Shown: positions 1 to 10,890 of the stretch, piece by piece | How positions within the stretch are numbered: the first letter of the stretch is position 1 | Layout: each line of letters opens with the position of its first letter | From: Trabulsiella guamensis ATCC 49490 | GTDB taxonomy: Bacteria; Pseudomonadota; Gammaproteobacteria; Enterobacterales; Enterobacteriaceae | NCBI RefSeq assembly: GCF_000734965.1 | Contig: NZ_JMTB01000100.1 | Location: 20,225 to 84,224 of the forward strand | Direction of reading: 5' to 3' | Length of the DNA: 64,000 nt | The notes under the pieces: model-generated | Told to the model about the DNA's origin: nothing | The model's database searches: none | Seen by the model: the letters and a program-made list of their open reading frames with translations, nothing else | Program-made: the position numbers and the translations under genes

Positions 1-482
1 GGGTTTTTCTCGCGGATGGCCGTGATGCAGTCAGCGAAATGTTGCGCGCCGCCATCACGTAAATCATCACGGTCAACAGAGGTTACCACCACATAACGCA
101 GTGCCATATCGGCGATGGTCTGCGCCAGTTTCTGCGGTTCGTTAGCGTCCGGCGCAACAGGGCGGCCATGGGCGACATCGCAGAACGGGCAACGACGGGT
201 GCAGATTGCCCCGAGGATCATAAAGGTGGCTGTACCGTGATTGAAACATTCAGCAAGGTTAGGGCAGGAGGCCTCTTCGCAGACGGAGTGCAGGCCGTTT
301 TTGCGCATTGCTGCTTTGATACCCTGGATACGGGAAGAGTCCGCCGGAAGCTTAATTTTCATCCATTCCGGTTTGCGCAGCAGAGCTTCTCGTTCAGTGA
401 CCACGTTTTTAACCGGGATAAGGGCCATTTTATCGGCATCGCGGTATTTAACACCGCGTTCCATCACAATGGGTTTACTCAT
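1..482 (-). CDS. lipA: Lipoyl synthase LipA, N-terminal half (cut by window edge)
   Basis: Radical-SAM enzyme that inserts two sulfurs into protein-bound octanoyl groups to make lipoyl cofactors. The start is the ATG whose complement ends at 482, giving [15 protein letters not shown]. About 160 codons lie in the window; the family protein is about 321 aa. The auxiliary-cluster cysteines are visible at residues 68, 73 and 79 (in [14 protein letters not shown]), followed by the radical-SAM motif CTRRCPFC at about residues 94-101. The 3' half lies beyond position 1. Octanoyl groups are supplied by LipB, encoded two genes upstream, so the gene order lipB-ybeF-lipA is kept. It is truncated only because the window ends. 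Confidence 0.97.
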   Translation of the reverse strand, partial: MSKPIVMERGVKYRDADKMALIPVKNVVTEREALLRKPEWMKIKLPADSSRIQGIKAAMRKNGLHSVCEEASCPNLAECFNHGTATFMILGAICTRRCPFCDVAHGRPVAPDANEPQKLAQTIADMALRYVVVTSVDRDDLRDGGAQHFADCITAIREKN

Positions 483-652
483 AGCGTGCGTGTTCCAGTT
501 GCGAGTAACAGAAGGAAAGCGTTTCAATTCAAGGAAATGTTGTATTTATCAACTATTTTTGAATTAATGACAGGCAGTATATCATTGAAACGGGTAATAA
601 AGCAGCCTGAGCGCGCACCAAATTGTAAAATAATTGTTGATTAATGCTATTT

Positions 653-671
653 AGCCTGCCGGTCTCAGGCT
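653..671 (-). terminator. Possible weak terminator hairpin after ybeF
   Basis: A 6-bp inverted repeat (AGCCTG / CAGGCT, 7-nt loop) lies just after the ybeF stop codon and before lipA. The downstream tail is AT-rich but has no clean T run, so this is a weak call. Confidence 0.3.
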
Positions 672-692
672 GGCTCGCCCCGGAATGACCTG

Positions 693-1649
693 TTACGAAA
701 ATGCCTGGCGAATCACGCTGATTAAATTTTGCAGTATCGGATCGCGTAAGCTGAGTTTGTTGTAATGCAATGAAAATTCAATTTGTTCTTCCTGAAGCGG
801 GGCGTAGTCGAGGGCTTTTAAATGCCAGCAAAGTGCCGCAATGCTGAAAAACCGCCCTGGCATCAGTCCAAGTAAATCGCTGCTGCCGATCAGCGCCGCT
901 GTGGTGAATAAATTGTAACTGCTGAAGTTGATCTGTCGGTTGGGGAACATGTCATACAGCCGCTTCTGAAGATGGGCAAGCGCATGCCCTTCAGTCATTA
1001 GCATCGTATATTCCCAGTCGCCAAGGGTTTCGGCCGTGATCGGGCTTTTCATCAATGGATGGTTGTCCCGGCAGGCCAGAACGATGTTGTCGCGGAACAG
1101 CACGTGGTGGCTGAGTGTCCGGGCGGTATGGACATGACTGTCGATGATCAAATCCGTCTGAAACTGACCCAGTTGACTGGATGCATCAACCACCGGAATG
1201 TTACGGATCAGCAATTGGGGAAAGTGCTGCTTTACCACCTGGTAGATGCGGGGCATGATGACGGAACCAATTGACGGCGGTGTGCCGATGGTAATGGTGC
1301 GTTGTTTGTCGTAGCAGCCGGTTAAATCAAGCGCGCCCAGAATGGATTCCAGTCCCTGGCTGATATATTCGTGAAGATGCGAGGCATAGGCCGTTGGCGT
1401 CACGCCCTGGCCCTTACGGATAAAAAGAGGGTCAGGAAATATCGTACGTAGTTTCTGGATCGACTGGCTAATTGCTGAAGGGGTAAGATTCAGAATTTTC
1501 GCAGCGTTGACAATACCCTTGTGGACATATACGGCCTCAAAAATCGTCAATAAATTAAGGTCAATATTGCGCAATGTCCGAAAGATTTGTGGCGTGTCGT
1601 TTTCGCGTTGCTGACTAATTTGGCTTGCCGGTAAATCGTTATATTCCAC
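693..1649 (-). CDS. ybeF: LysR-family transcriptional regulator YbeF
   Basis: Putative LysR-type DNA-binding regulator of 318 aa (E. coli YbeF is about 317). The winged helix-turn-helix starts near residue 29 (RNIDLNLLTIFEAVY) and includes the recognition stretch NLTPSAISQSIQKL. A co-inducer-binding domain follows from about residue 110. About 25 variable residues precede the HTH, as in E. coli YbeF. As I recall the E. coli protein, the N-terminal 100 residues are close and the effector domain is much less so. It sits between lipA and lipB on the same strand. A 16-bp dyad about 120 bp upstream could be its own operator. The effector is not known from sequence. Confidence 0.88.
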   Translation of the reverse strand: MEYNDLPASQISQQRENDTPQIFRTLRNIDLNLLTIFEAVYVHKGIVNAAKILNLTPSAISQSIQKLRTIFPDPLFIRKGQGVTPTAYASHLHEYISQGLESILGALDLTGCYDKQRTITIGTPPSIGSVIMPRIYQVVKQHFPQLLIRNIPVVDASSQLGQFQTDLIIDSHVHTARTLSHHVLFRDNIVLACRDNHPLMKSPITAETLGDWEYTMLMTEGHALAHLQKRLYDMFPNRQINFSSYNLFTTAALIGSSDLLGLMPGRFFSIAALCWHLKALDYAPLQEEQIEFSLHYNKLSLRDPILQNLISVIRQAFS

Positions 1650-1769
1650 GCTCTTGCTCCATATTCACTCACAATATGAATGATAGTTTAGGATCCCTGT
1701 TTGTTATTTTCTTTTTTCAGATGAAGCTATCAGCCATTAGCTGTTTTTTGTTGTTTGTCAATGCATTAT

Positions 1770-1785
1770 GTATATGAATATATAC
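1770..1785. promoter_or_regulatory. AT-rich 16-bp dyad upstream of ybeF
   Basis: GTATAT and ATATAC are separated by 4 bp, about 120 bp upstream of the ybeF start. Dyads of this kind are typical LysR-type binding sites, and such regulators often bind upstream of their own gene. The rest of the 295-bp ybeF-lipB gap is AT-rich and shows no gene. Confidence 0.35.
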
Positions 1786-1899
1786 ACGATACAGGTGATT
1801 AACGGACAGCAAAAAAAACAAAAACGCACGTTTAGCGAAACTATCGCAGAAAGGAAAAATATAGAAACTCTGACAGGAAGTAAAGAGGTGACATGTTAA

Positions 1900-1933
1900 A
1901 CAAGGCCCGGTACGGAAAATTACCGGGCCTTGT
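1900..1933 (-). terminator. Terminator downstream of lipB
   Basis: A 13-bp perfect inverted repeat (ACAAGGCCCGGTA / TACCGGGCCTTGT) with an 8-nt loop lies 12 bp after the lipB stop. The minus-strand tail continues TTTAA. It should separate lipB from ybeF transcription. Confidence 0.8.
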
Positions 1934-1944
1934 GGAGTTATATA

Positions 1945-2586
1945 TTAAGCAAGGATATATTCATGCGCCGGATTGTTTAGCAAGGCTAACAAATTAGAAA
2001 CCAATACGGGTGCAATATTCTCAACAGTGGCTTCAGGATACCACTGTTGCAATTGCGTCATCTCCATTCCGGCATACCCGCACGGGTTGATACGCAAAAA
2101 TGGCGATAAATCCATGGCGATATTTAGCGCCAGGCCGTGAAATGAACACCCTTTACGGATCCGCAATCCCAACGAGCAGATTTTCTTTTCACCCACGTAA
2201 ACCCCAGGTGCATCAGCGCGAGGATGGGCGTCTACGCCGTATTCAGCCAGGGTATGGACCACGGTTTGCTCGAGCAGAGTCACCAGTTCGCGAACACCCA
2301 GTTTGCGACGTTTGAGGTTCAGTAAGACATACATCACCTGCTGTCCGGGGCCGTGGTAGGTGACCTGACCTCCTCGATCGCTTTGAATTACCGGGATATC
2401 GCCCGGGGTGAGGACATGCTCTGCTTTACCTGCCTGTCCTTGCGTAAAGACCGGAAGATGTTCCACCAGCCAGATTTCATCCAGTGTGGTTTCATCGCGA
2501 CGATCGGTGAAATCATGCATCGCCTGAGAAACGGGTTCATAAGGTTGCAGGCCGAGTTGGCGGATGAGAATTTTAGAGTGATCCAC
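1945..2586 (-). CDS. lipB: Octanoyl-[ACP]:protein octanoyltransferase LipB
   Basis: Transfers octanoate from acyl carrier protein to lipoyl domains, the first step of endogenous lipoate synthesis; LipA acts next. At 213 aa it is the expected family size. Visible motifs are the [12 protein letters not shown] loop at about residues 70-81, the catalytic lysine region around 135-145 ([11 protein letters not shown]) and the catalytic cysteine in [11 protein letters not shown] near residue 169. The start [12 protein letters not shown] aligns with E. coli LipB. ybeD lies 91 bp upstream on the same strand, and a strong terminator follows the gene. Confidence 0.97.
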   Translation of the reverse strand: MDHSKILIRQLGLQPYEPVSQAMHDFTDRRDETTLDEIWLVEHLPVFTQGQAGKAEHVLTPGDIPVIQSDRGGQVTYHGPGQQVMYVLLNLKRRKLGVRELVTLLEQTVVHTLAEYGVDAHPRADAPGVYVGEKKICSLGLRIRKGCSFHGLALNIAMDLSPFLRINPCGYAGMEMTQLQQWYPEATVENIAPVLVSNLLALLNNPAHEYILA

Positions 2587-2677
2587 TACAGCATCTCCGC
2601 AGAGAAGGAAAATCAGATGGCGGGGAGTATAACACAGCGGGGAGGGCGGTTACCCGGCGGACCGGGTAACAGAGGCA

Positions 2678-2941
2678 TTACAGCACCATACGAACAATGT
2701 CGATATTGCCTAACTCTTCGTACAGCGCTTCGACCTGCTCAATATGTGTTGCCGTGATGGTGATGGAGACCGAGTGGTAATTGCCTTTGCTGCTGGGTTT
2801 TACCTGCGGGGAGTAATCACCTGGCGCATGGCGCTGCACCACTTCCACCACCTGATCAACCAGCTCAGGCAACGCCTGCCCCATCACTTTGTAAGTAAAT
2901 GGAGTAGGGAATTCAAGCAGTTCGTTAAGTTTGGTTTTCAT
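2678..2941 (-). CDS. ybeD: YbeD family protein (DUF493)
   Basis: Small conserved protein of 87 aa with an ACT-like (DUF493) fold. The open frame extends 15 codons further upstream, but [16 protein letters not shown] at 2941 is the start conserved in E. coli YbeD and gives the same 87-residue length. The C-terminus ends [10 protein letters not shown]. The cellular role is not established. It lies between dacA and lipB on the same strand. Confidence 0.93.
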   Translation of the reverse strand: MKTKLNELLEFPTPFTYKVMGQALPELVDQVVEVVQRHAPGDYSPQVKPSSKGNYHSVSITITATHIEQVEALYEELGNIDIVRMVL

Positions 2942-3061
2942 GTCAGCTCCGGGTGGTATAAAAAACGACTCCCTGCTTTCGCGCACTGCGCAAAAACAGG
3001 GAGTAGTGATATTGATAGTTAGTATATGGGGACGTAAATCACACTTTCAAGTGTGCAATTA

Positions 3062-4261
3062 TTAGCCAAACCAGTGGTGGAACATTAACTTAATGTAATC
3101 AATGATTTTGCCGAAGAAGTTTCCTTCCGGGATTTCCTGCAACACCACCAGTGGACGCTGATCGATGGTTTTACCATCCAACTGGAAGTTGATGGTACCA
3201 ACGACCTGGTTTTTCTGCAGCGGCGCGTGCAGCTCAGCTGTGTTCAGTACATAGCTGGCTTTGAGATCTTTCATCCGTCCGCGCGGTATCGTCAGATACA
3301 GATCTTTATCGACGCCAAGGGAAGCGCGATCGCTGTCGCCAAACCAGGCGGGCTCGGAGGCGAACTCTTTACCGGCTTTCAGCGGACTCACAGTTTCAAA
3401 GAAACGGAAGCCCCAGGTCAGCAGTTTTTTGCTTTCTGTTTCACGGCCTTTAAAGGTATGACCGCCCATCACGGCGGAAATCAGACGCATCTGGCCTTCT
3501 GTCGCGGAGGCGACCAGGTTAAAACCGGCTTTGTCTGTGTGGCCGGTTTTAATGCCATCCACTTTCAGACTGTTATCCCACAGCAGACCATTACGGTTCA
3601 GCTGGCGGATGCCGTTAAAGGTGAACTCTTTCTCTTTGTAGATGGCGTATTCGTTCGGTACATCACGGATCAGCGCCTGACCAATGGTCGCCATATCACG
3701 CGCCGAACTGTATTGCCCGTCAGCATCGAGGCCGTGAACAGTCTGGAAATGGGTGTTCTTCAGACCCAGCGCGTTCACATAGCTGTTCATCAGCCCAACG
3801 AACGCGTCCTGGCTGCCTGCTACGTAGTCTGCCATCGCCACGCAGGCATCGTTGCCGGATTGCAGGTTAATACCGCGCACCAATTGTGATACCGGCACCT
3901 GCATGCCTGGTTTCAGGAACATCAGGGAAGAACCTTTGAATACCGGGTTACCCGTAGCCCAGGCGTCAGTGCCGACGGTTACCAGATCGGTATCTTTGAA
4001 CTTACCGGCTTTCATGGCCTGACCAATAACGTAGCTGGTCATCATTTTGGTGAGGCTGGCAGGGTCGCGACGGGCATCCGCATTCTGCTCGGCCAGCACT
4101 TTACCTGAGTTGTAATCGATGAGGATGTAGGATTCCGCGTCAATCTGCGGAACGCCCGGGATCATAGTTTTAATATTCAGGTCATCAGCGCGGGCAGCGG
4201 AAGAGAGTGCTGCGACGGAGAGCGCCGTAATGAGTAAACGAGCAGAAAAAGTGGTCTTCAT
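3062..4261 (-). CDS. dacA: D-alanyl-D-alanine carboxypeptidase DacA (PBP5)
   Basis: Penicillin-binding protein 5, which trims the terminal D-alanine from peptidoglycan pentapeptides. It is 399 aa (E. coli 403). The chosen ATG at 4261 begins a normal signal peptide ([15 protein letters not shown]..., predicted cleavage at ARA/DDL); the open frame runs 24 codons further upstream without conservation. Active-site motifs are SLTK near residues 69-72, SGN near 135 and KTGHTDKAG near 240. The C-terminal amphipathic anchor [18 protein letters not shown] is intact. It follows rlpA, mrdB and mrdA, other wall-elongation genes. Confidence 0.97.
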   Translation of the reverse strand: MKTTFSARLLITALSVAALSSAARADDLNIKTMIPGVPQIDAESYILIDYNSGKVLAEQNADARRDPASLTKMMTSYVIGQAMKAGKFKDTDLVTVGTDAWATGNPVFKGSSLMFLKPGMQVPVSQLVRGINLQSGNDACVAMADYVAGSQDAFVGLMNSYVNALGLKNTHFQTVHGLDADGQYSSARDMATIGQALIRDVPNEYAIYKEKEFTFNGIRQLNRNGLLWDNSLKVDGIKTGHTDKAGFNLVASATEGQMRLISAVMGGHTFKGRETESKKLLTWGFRFFETVSPLKAGKEFASEPAWFGDSDRASLGVDKDLYLTIPRGRMKDLKASYVLNTAELHAPLQKNQVVGTINFQLDGKTIDQRPLVVLQEIPEGNFFGKIIDYIKLMFHHWFG

Positions 4262-4404
4262 GGTCTGAACAACGACATCCGTGATGGAGTTAAAAAAGTG
4301 CCTAACTATAACAAATACACCAGGGGCAAACATCTGACATTACGCATGACTTTGTTAACGACATTTACATGCATTGACAATGAGATACTTGCCTTCACTG
4401 GGGT

Positions 4405-5526
4405 TTAGTTGGCCCGCGTGATAAACGATTGCAGCTGAGCTTCATTTTGCAGGCGCTGCTGAAGCGTGGTGGCTTCCGCTTTGCTGCTGAAGGGCCCGAG
4501 CTGTATACGCCAGACCGCGCCATTTTGCGTGACGCGGCCAGGCGCAGAAAATTGCTGGCTGAGACGCTGCTGGTACTGCTGCGCACGGGTCTGATCGCTC
4601 ACGGCGCCCACCTGTACCACAAAATCGCCGCTGGCTGTGCTGGCAGCCGGTGCTGTTGCAGGCGCGGGCGTGGCGGCAATGCTACCCTGGACGGAGCCGG
4701 GTGCTGTCACTGGGGCATTCTGCATGGCGGGTTGCGCGGGCGTTGCAGGTTCGCTGCTCTCCAGCACGCCATTGTTAAGGGGCGTGGCTGCGCCTAAAAA
4801 TCCGCCACTACTCACGGGTGCGCCGGTGGCATCTTCCGGTTTCAGTGTATTGTTGCTGATGGCGCGCACGTCGGTATCGGGCGTTTGCATCTGCGGCGCG
4901 GAGGTCGCGCTTCCCATACCACCGCTCAGGTCAGGGCGGGAGGGAAGGGCATAAGTCTGTTTAGCGACTGTCGTACAGGCCATGCCTGGACCGGAAAGCG
5001 ATCCATCCTGCGCCACGATAATCGGGTCGATCCGCACTTTGGTGTTATTGGAAGTATTCAGGCGATCGGCGGCGGCACGGGACAGCGAAATCACGCGATC
5101 ATTGCCGTACGGGCCGCGATCATTGATGCGTACCACCAGCATACGACCGTTTGCCAGGTTGGTAATACGGGCATAGCTCGGGATCGGTAGTGTCGGATGC
5201 GCCGCTGTCAGTTGCATCGGATCAAACGCTTCACCGCTCGCGGTCAGATTGCTGCCAGGCTCAGCATCATAAATCGCGGCGAAACCCGCCTGACTGAAGC
5301 GGGACGGATCCTGAACGATTTTGTAGCGCTTGCCGTCGCGCTCGTAATCCTGATTCGCGGTGGCGTTCAGCGGTTCAAAACGGGGGTCGGCGCCGCCGAT
5401 TTCTACGACCGGGCCATTACACACAGCCGGTTGCGGCGTAGTGACGGTCTGTTGCTGACCATCATCGCTCGTACAACCCGCCAGCACACCTGCGGCGATG
5501 CAGACTCCAATCCAAAGCTTACGCAT
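4405..5526 (-). CDS. rlpA: Septal ring lytic transglycosylase / lipoprotein RlpA
   Basis: Outer-membrane lipoprotein of 373 aa (E. coli 362). A lipobox (VLAGC, Cys18) follows a short signal sequence. A double-psi beta-barrel domain occupies about residues 75-175 (FDPMQLTAAHPTLP, VVRINDRGPYG). An Ala/Pro/Thr-rich linker of about 120 residues leads to a C-terminal SPOR domain (DFVVQVGAVSDQTRAQQYQQ) that in the family binds denuded glycan at the division septum. It lies 10 bp after mrdB. The extra length relative to E. coli is in the low-complexity linker. Transglycosylase activity is shown in Pseudomonas and is less certain in enterobacteria. Confidence 0.94.
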   Translation of the reverse strand: MRKLWIGVCIAAGVLAGCTSDDGQQQTVTTPQPAVCNGPVVEIGGADPRFEPLNATANQDYERDGKRYKIVQDPSRFSQAGFAAIYDAEPGSNLTASGEAFDPMQLTAAHPTLPIPSYARITNLANGRMLVVRINDRGPYGNDRVISLSRAAADRLNTSNNTKVRIDPIIVAQDGSLSGPGMACTTVAKQTYALPSRPDLSGGMGSATSAPQMQTPDTDVRAISNNTLKPEDATGAPVSSGGFLGAATPLNNGVLESSEPATPAQPAMQNAPVTAPGSVQGSIAATPAPATAPAASTASGDFVVQVGAVSDQTRAQQYQQRLSQQFSAPGRVTQNGAVWRIQLGPFSSKAEATTLQQRLQNEAQLQSFITRAN

Positions 5527-5536
5527 TGCGCACCCC

Positions 5537-6649
5537 TTACACGCTTTTCGACAACATTTTCCTGTGGGTATGGATCGACATTACGATACCAAACCCGGCC
5601 ATGAGCACTATCAGGGCAGACCCCCCGTAGCTCACCAGCGGCAGCGGAACGCCAACCACTGGCAGGATACCACTCACCATACCAATATTTACGAAGACAT
5701 AAACGAATAAAATCAACATCAAGCCACCTGCCATTACCCGGCCAAAGGTGGTTTGCGCCTGCGCGGCGACCCACAGCCCGCGCATGATAAGCAGGACATA
5801 CAGCGCCAGCAGGATCAGAATGCCAATCAACCCCAGCTCTTCTGCAAGGACAGCGAAAATAAAGTCGGTATGTCGTTCAGGTAAAAATTCCAGCTGCGAC
5901 TGTGTCCCATGCAGCCAGCCTTTGCCGCGCAGACCGCCAGAGCCGATAGCGATTTTCGACTGAATAATATGATAGCCCGCGCCGAGCGGATCGGTTTCCG
6001 GGTCGAGGAGCATCATCACACGCTGACGCTGGTAATCATGCATCAGGAAGAACCACAGGATCGGGATGAATGCCGCTATAAGCACCACCGCGATGGCAAT
6101 CAGTCGCCAGCTCAACCCGGAAAGAAACAGCACAAACAGGCCGGAGAGCGCGATGAGGATTGACGTTCCGAGGTCTGGCTGCGCCGCCACCAGCAGCGTT
6201 GGCAGGAAAATCAGCACCAGTGCGATACCGGTATTTTTCAGCGACGGCGGGCAGACATCACGGTTGATAAAGCGCGCCACCATCAGCGGCACGGCGATTT
6301 TGGCAATTTCCGAAGGCTGGAAGCGAACAATGCCCAGATCCAGCCAGCGCTGTGCGCCTTTTGAGATAGCGCCAAACGCATCCACGGCGACCAGCAGAAT
6401 AATACAGACGATATACAGCCACGGTGCCCAACCCTCATACACGCGCGGCGGGATTTGCGCCATCACCACCATGATCACCAGACCCATGGTGATCTGGCCT
6501 ATCTTACGCTCCGTCATCCCGATGTCCTGGCCGCTGGCGCTCCAGATCACCAGCGCGCTGTAGACCAGCAGCGCCAGCAGGATCAGCAGCATTGCCAGAT
6601 CGAGATGGACTTTATCCCAGAACGATTTTTTGTTCGGGTTATCCGTCAT
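5537..6649 (-). CDS. mrdB: Rod-shape peptidoglycan polymerase RodA (MrdB)
   Basis: SEDS-family glycosyltransferase that polymerises glycan strands with PBP2 during elongation. It is 370 aa with about ten hydrophobic segments. Typical SEDS stretches are visible: [32 protein letters not shown] and [19 protein letters not shown] near the C-terminus. It starts 2 bp after mrdA ends and is probably translationally coupled to it. Confidence 0.97.
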   Translation of the reverse strand: MTDNPNKKSFWDKVHLDLAMLLILLALLVYSALVIWSASGQDIGMTERKIGQITMGLVIMVVMAQIPPRVYEGWAPWLYIVCIILLVAVDAFGAISKGAQRWLDLGIVRFQPSEIAKIAVPLMVARFINRDVCPPSLKNTGIALVLIFLPTLLVAAQPDLGTSILIALSGLFVLFLSGLSWRLIAIAVVLIAAFIPILWFFLMHDYQRQRVMMLLDPETDPLGAGYHIIQSKIAIGSGGLRGKGWLHGTQSQLEFLPERHTDFIFAVLAEELGLIGILILLALYVLLIMRGLWVAAQAQTTFGRVMAGGLMLILFVYVFVNIGMVSGILPVVGVPLPLVSYGGSALIVLMAGFGIVMSIHTHRKMLSKSV

Positions 6650-6651
6650 GA

Positions 6652-8553
6652 TTATTGGTCCTCCGCTGCCGATACTGCCGGATTTTCCGCAGGCAGAACC
6701 GTGTTGTTATCGCCAAGCATGATGTGATCGAGGATCTGACGCATAATCGTCCCAACCGCCGGACCTGCACCGCCGTTCTCCAGAATCATCGCTACCGCGA
6801 CCTGCGGGTTATCGTAGGGTGCGAAAGCGGTCATCAGTTTGTGGTCACGCAGTCGTTCAGCAATCTTGTGCGCGTTATAGGTTTCGTTTGCCTTCAGGCC
6901 GAAGACTTGCGCAGTCCCGGATTTTGCCGCCACTTTGTAGGGCGCGCCAGCAAAGTATTTGTGCGCCGTTCCGTTCCCCCTGTTAGCCACGCCGAACATG
7001 CCGTCTTTGGCGATCTCCCAGAAACCGGAGTGGATATCACCCACCGGCGTTTCGTGCGGCTGCGACCATGGCACTTTTTTGCCTTCTTCCACGGTGCTCA
7101 TCAGCAGATGCGGTACTTTCACTACCCCATCATTAATGAGGATCATCAGCGCCTTGTTCATCTGAACTGGTGTGGCGGTCCAGTAGCCCTGGCCGATCCC
7201 GACCGGAATGGTATCACCCTGGTACCACGGCTTTTTAAAACGTTTTTGTTTCCATTCGCGGGTTGGCATGTTCCCGGAACGCTCTTCGGAGAGATCGATG
7301 CCAGTGTAATGACCGTAGCCAAACTTGCCCATCCACTGCGAGAGCCGGTCGATGCCCATATCATAGGCCACCTGATAGAAGAAGGTATCTGCCGATTCTT
7401 CTAATGATTTGGTGATGTTCAGGTGACCATGGCCCCATTTTTTCCAGTCGCGGTAGCGTTTCTCTGAGCCCGGCAACTGCCACCAGCCGGGATCGAACAA
7501 ACTGGTGTTGCGGGTGATCACACCGGCGCTCAGCGCTGAAACGGCGACAAATGGTTTCACGGTAGATGCCGGCGGATAGACCCCCTGCGTTGCACGGTTC
7601 ACCAGTGGGGTATTCGGGTCATTCAGCAGGCCGGAATAATCCTTGCTGGAGATGCCGTCAACGAACAGGTTCGGGTCATAGCTGGGCATAGAAACCAGCG
7701 CCAGGATCCCACCGGTACGCGGATCCGTCACGACCACGGCCGCACGACTGCCTGCCAGCAGGGTTTCAATGTATTGCTGTAATTTTAGATCGAGCGTCAG
7801 ATAAATATCATGCCCGGCCTGCGGCGGTACTTCTTTGAGCTGGCGAATGACGCGCCCGCGGTTGTTAACTTCAACTTCTTCGTAGCCGGTCTGTCCGTGC
7901 AGCACATCTTCGTAATAGCGTTCGATGCCCAGTTTCCCGATGTCGTGCGTCGCCGCATAGTTGGCCAGTTTGCCGTCTTTATCCAGACGTTCGACGTCTT
8001 TATCATTAATTTTAGAGACGTAGCCAATGACATGGGTAAGGGCGGAGCCATACGGATAAAAGCGGCGTTTATAACCTTTCACTTCCACGCCCGGGAAACG
8101 GTATTGATTGACCGCAAAACGCGCCACCTGCACTTCCGTCAGGTTGGTTTTCACCGGGATCGAGGTAAAACGATGTGAACGTGCGCGCTCTTTTTTGAAC
8201 GCGGCGATGTCATCATCGCTCAGCTCTACGACGCTGCGTAGTGCATCTAGGGTGTCCTGCACGTTATCGACTTTTTCCGGCATCATCTCCAGCTGATAGA
8301 TGGTGCGGTTGAGTGCCAGCGGCGTGCCGTTACGATCGTAAATAATGCCGCGACTTGGCGCGATGGGAACCAGTTTTATGCGGTTTTCGTTCGAACGGGT
8401 CTGGTAATCAGTGAAACGGACAATCTGCAGATTATAGAGGTTGGCAATCAGCACGCCAGTAAGCAGCAAAATCCCCGTAAAGGCGACCAGCGCCCTGCGC
8501 ACAAACAGCGCGGACTCAGCCGTATAGTCGCGAAAAGAATTCTGTAGTTTCAT
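6652..8553 (-). CDS. mrdA: Peptidoglycan transpeptidase MrdA (PBP2)
   Basis: Class B penicillin-binding protein, the transpeptidase partner of RodA in cell elongation. It is 633 aa, matching E. coli. An N-terminal membrane anchor (about residues 21-45) is followed by the PBP dimerisation domain and a transpeptidase domain. The active-site serine lies in PPASTVKPF (near residue 330), the second motif in SADTFF and the KSGTAQ box near residue 545. It lies 27 bp after rlmH in the rsfS-rlmH-mrdA-mrdB-rlpA operon. Confidence 0.97.
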   Translation of the reverse strand: MKLQNSFRDYTAESALFVRRALVAFTGILLLTGVLIANLYNLQIVRFTDYQTRSNENRIKLVPIAPSRGIIYDRNGTPLALNRTIYQLEMMPEKVDNVQDTLDALRSVVELSDDDIAAFKKERARSHRFTSIPVKTNLTEVQVARFAVNQYRFPGVEVKGYKRRFYPYGSALTHVIGYVSKINDKDVERLDKDGKLANYAATHDIGKLGIERYYEDVLHGQTGYEEVEVNNRGRVIRQLKEVPPQAGHDIYLTLDLKLQQYIETLLAGSRAAVVVTDPRTGGILALVSMPSYDPNLFVDGISSKDYSGLLNDPNTPLVNRATQGVYPPASTVKPFVAVSALSAGVITRNTSLFDPGWWQLPGSEKRYRDWKKWGHGHLNITKSLEESADTFFYQVAYDMGIDRLSQWMGKFGYGHYTGIDLSEERSGNMPTREWKQKRFKKPWYQGDTIPVGIGQGYWTATPVQMNKALMILINDGVVKVPHLLMSTVEEGKKVPWSQPHETPVGDIHSGFWEIAKDGMFGVANRGNGTAHKYFAGAPYKVAAKSGTAQVFGLKANETYNAHKIAERLRDHKLMTAFAPYDNPQVAVAMILENGGAGPAVGTIMRQILDHIMLGDNNTVLPAENPAVSAAEDQ

Positions 8554-8580
8554 CCGCTGCTTAATCTACCCTGGTCATCA

Positions 8581-9048
8581 TTACTCGCGGTGGTAAGGGT
8601 GGTTGGTGGTAATGCTCCACGCCCGGTAAAGGCTTTCCGCGACCAGAACCCGAACCAGCGGGTGTGGCAGCGTCAGGGCGGAGAGAGACCAACTTTGTTC
8701 TGCCGCGGCTTTACAGGCGGGAGATAGCCCTTCAGGACCGCCAATCAGCAGACTGACGTCGCGGCCATCCTGTTTCCAGCGCTCCAGCTCCAGCGCCAGC
8801 TGCGGCGTATCCCAGGGTTTGCCTGGAATATCGAGGGTGACGATGCGGTTTTTGCCTGCGGCGGCCAGCATCAGTTCGCCCTCTTTATCAAGAATGCGTT
8901 TGATATCTGCGTTCTTGCCGCGTTTACCGGCGGGGATCTCCACCAGTTCAAATGGCATATCTTTAGGGAAACGCCGCAGATATTCAGTAAATCCTGTCTG
9001 GACCCAGTCCGGCATTTTGGTGCCAACCGCCACCAGTTGCAGTTTCAC
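8581..9048 (-). CDS. rlmH: 23S rRNA pseudouridine-1915 N3-methyltransferase RlmH
   Basis: SPOUT-fold methyltransferase acting on 23S rRNA in assembled 70S ribosomes. At 155 aa it is the family length. The SAM-binding knot is visible as [14 protein letters not shown] near residue 100 and the C-terminal stretch ends TNHPYHRE, as in RlmH orthologues. It starts 3 bp after rsfS, another ribosome-associated factor. Confidence 0.96.
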   Translation of the reverse strand: MKLQLVAVGTKMPDWVQTGFTEYLRRFPKDMPFELVEIPAGKRGKNADIKRILDKEGELMLAAAGKNRIVTLDIPGKPWDTPQLALELERWKQDGRDVSLLIGGPEGLSPACKAAAEQSWSLSALTLPHPLVRVLVAESLYRAWSITTNHPYHRE

Positions 9049-9051
9049 GCA

Positions 9052-9393
<342 letters not shown>

Positions 9394-9563
9394 TTAATAA
9401 CGATAAACAGCCAGATAGTATACCCGAACTGACGATGATGTCGGGACAAATGTCACCAGACAGGTTTAAGGCGCGCTATCATCCCATTCATCGTCGGGGA
9501 TTGCATCGCCATTTTTGTAAAACAATTTCTGTAAACCTGCCGGGAAGCGCTGTCTGGCTGCGG

Positions 9564-9591
9564 AGAATAGCAGCCTGTCCCGGCGTGTCAA
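9564..9591 (-). promoter_or_regulatory. Sigma-70 promoter for the rsfS operon
   Basis: On the minus strand TTGACA (9586-9591) is followed by a 16-bp spacer and TATTCT (9564-9569). The -35 is a perfect consensus. It lies in the 255-bp cobC-rsfS gap, whose remainder shows no gene. The promoter overlaps an imperfect GC-rich inverted repeat at about 9539-9584. Confidence 0.65.
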
Positions 9592-9624
9592 TGGTCTGAG
9601 GGCGGGTGAGGAAAGAAAATAGAG

Positions 9625-10239
9625 TTATCCCGATGCTTTCTCGTAAATTGCACGACTATTAAGCACCTGAAGCGAGATAAAATCATCCCTTACATCAAAC
9701 AAACTCCAGGCGCCCTGGTCGACAGGAAAGTGCCACATCCCTGCTGCCGGAAGCCCGAGCAGCAGGGCTGTCATCAGGCTTAACACGCCCTGATGGCTAA
9801 CGACCAGAATGTGCTGATGGTGGTGATGCTCGTGAAGCAGCGTAAGGCATTCCTGCACGCGATGAGAAAAAGCCTGAAACCCTTCGCCATTGGTAGGCGT
9901 GGCATGTTGCCAGTCGGCGCACCACGCGGCGTAATTCTCGCTATCTTCGACGGTGAGATCGCGATGGTGACGCAGTTCCCAGTCGCCAAAAAACATTTCA
10001 TTCAGTAGTGGCGTGGTGAGCATCGGTACCTCGCGCCCGACGAGTACCAGCCTGGCGGTATGTTGCGCGCGCTCCAGCTCGCTGCATAACACGATGTCAA
10101 AAGGCACTTGCCGGAGCAACGTGGCGAGCGTTTCCGCCTGTCGGATGCCACGTGGTGTCAGCGACGTGGGAGCATGGCCGCTGTATACGCCAGCGACGTT
10201 GGCCTCCGTTTCACCGTGTCGAACCAGCCAGAGTTTCAT
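9625..10239 (-). CDS. cobC: Adenosylcobalamin/alpha-ribazole phosphatase CobC
   Basis: Histidine-phosphatase family enzyme of 204 aa that removes phosphate from alpha-ribazole phosphate or cobalamin phosphate in vitamin B12 assembly. The catalytic RHGE motif is at residues 8-11 (LWLVRHGETEAN), the acid/base region is FFGDWELRHH, and the second catalytic histidine is in LVVSHQGVLS near residue 150. It lies 2 bp after nadD at the end of the leuS-lptE-holA-nadD operon. Substrate assignment rests on orthology with E. coli and Salmonella CobC. Confidence 0.93.
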   Translation of the reverse strand: MKLWLVRHGETEANVAGVYSGHAPTSLTPRGIRQAETLATLLRQVPFDIVLCSELERAQHTARLVLVGREVPMLTTPLLNEMFFGDWELRHHRDLTVEDSENYAAWCADWQHATPTNGEGFQAFSHRVQECLTLLHEHHHHQHILVVSHQGVLSLMTALLLGLPAAGMWHFPVDQGAWSLFDVRDDFISLQVLNSRAIYEKASG

Positions 10240-10241
10240 CG

Positions 10242-10889
10242 TTACCCGGCCTGATACAGACCTTGCTGGTGAATGTACTCCAGCACTGCTTCAGGCAGCA
10301 GATCGTCGCAGGGCTCCCCACGCTCCAGGCGTTCACGGATGATGGTGGCGGAGATATCAAACCACGGCGTTTCCGCCAGATAGATTTTACCGGCAGGAAG
10401 CGAGTGCAGGTTTTCGATATCCCACGTCAGGTGATTTTCCAGCCACCGCTGATGCTGTTCTTCTGCCATCTCTAACGGATAGCCGGGACGACGAGTGACG
10501 ATCAGGTGCGCGTTGTCGAGGATGGTGTCGTACTGGTGCCATGTGGGGAAGTTCAACAGCGAATCCTGGCCGATGATAAATGCCAGCGGTTTTTGCGGCC
10601 CGACTTCCGCTCGCATCTCTTTTAATGTCAGCGCGGTCCAGGAAGGCGCATCGCGTTTCAGTTCGCGTTCATCGAGGACAAACAAGGGCTTATCGGCAAT
10701 CGCCAGTTCGACCATTCGCTTGCGCTGTTCGCTGCTCGCTTCCGGCTGTGGGCGGTGTGGCGGTACATTGTTGGGGATAATGATCACTTTCGACAGACCG
10801 ATCTGGTTTGCCAGAATTTCGACGGGTTTCAGATGCCCGTAATGCACCGGATCAAAGGTGCCACCATAAATTGCCTGCAACGATGTCAT
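10242..10889 (-). CDS. nadD: Nicotinate-mononucleotide adenylyltransferase NadD
   Basis: Adenylates nicotinate mononucleotide in NAD biosynthesis. The nucleotidyltransferase motifs [11 protein letters not shown] (near residue 9) and [10 protein letters not shown] (near 180) are present. I chose the ATG at 10889 ([10 protein letters not shown]), 1 bp after the holA stop, by alignment with E. coli NadD. Two further in-frame ATGs at 10898 and 10901 would add 3 or 4 residues and overlap holA. Confidence 0.95.
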   Translation of the reverse strand: MTSLQAIYGGTFDPVHYGHLKPVEILANQIGLSKVIIIPNNVPPHRPQPEASSEQRKRMVELAIADKPLFVLDERELKRDAPSWTALTLKEMRAEVGPQKPLAFIIGQDSLLNFPTWHQYDTILDNAHLIVTRRPGYPLEMAEEQHQRWLENHLTWDIENLHSLPAGKIYLAETPWFDISATIIRERLERGEPCDDLLPEAVLEYIHQQGLYQAG

Positions 10890-10890
10890 A

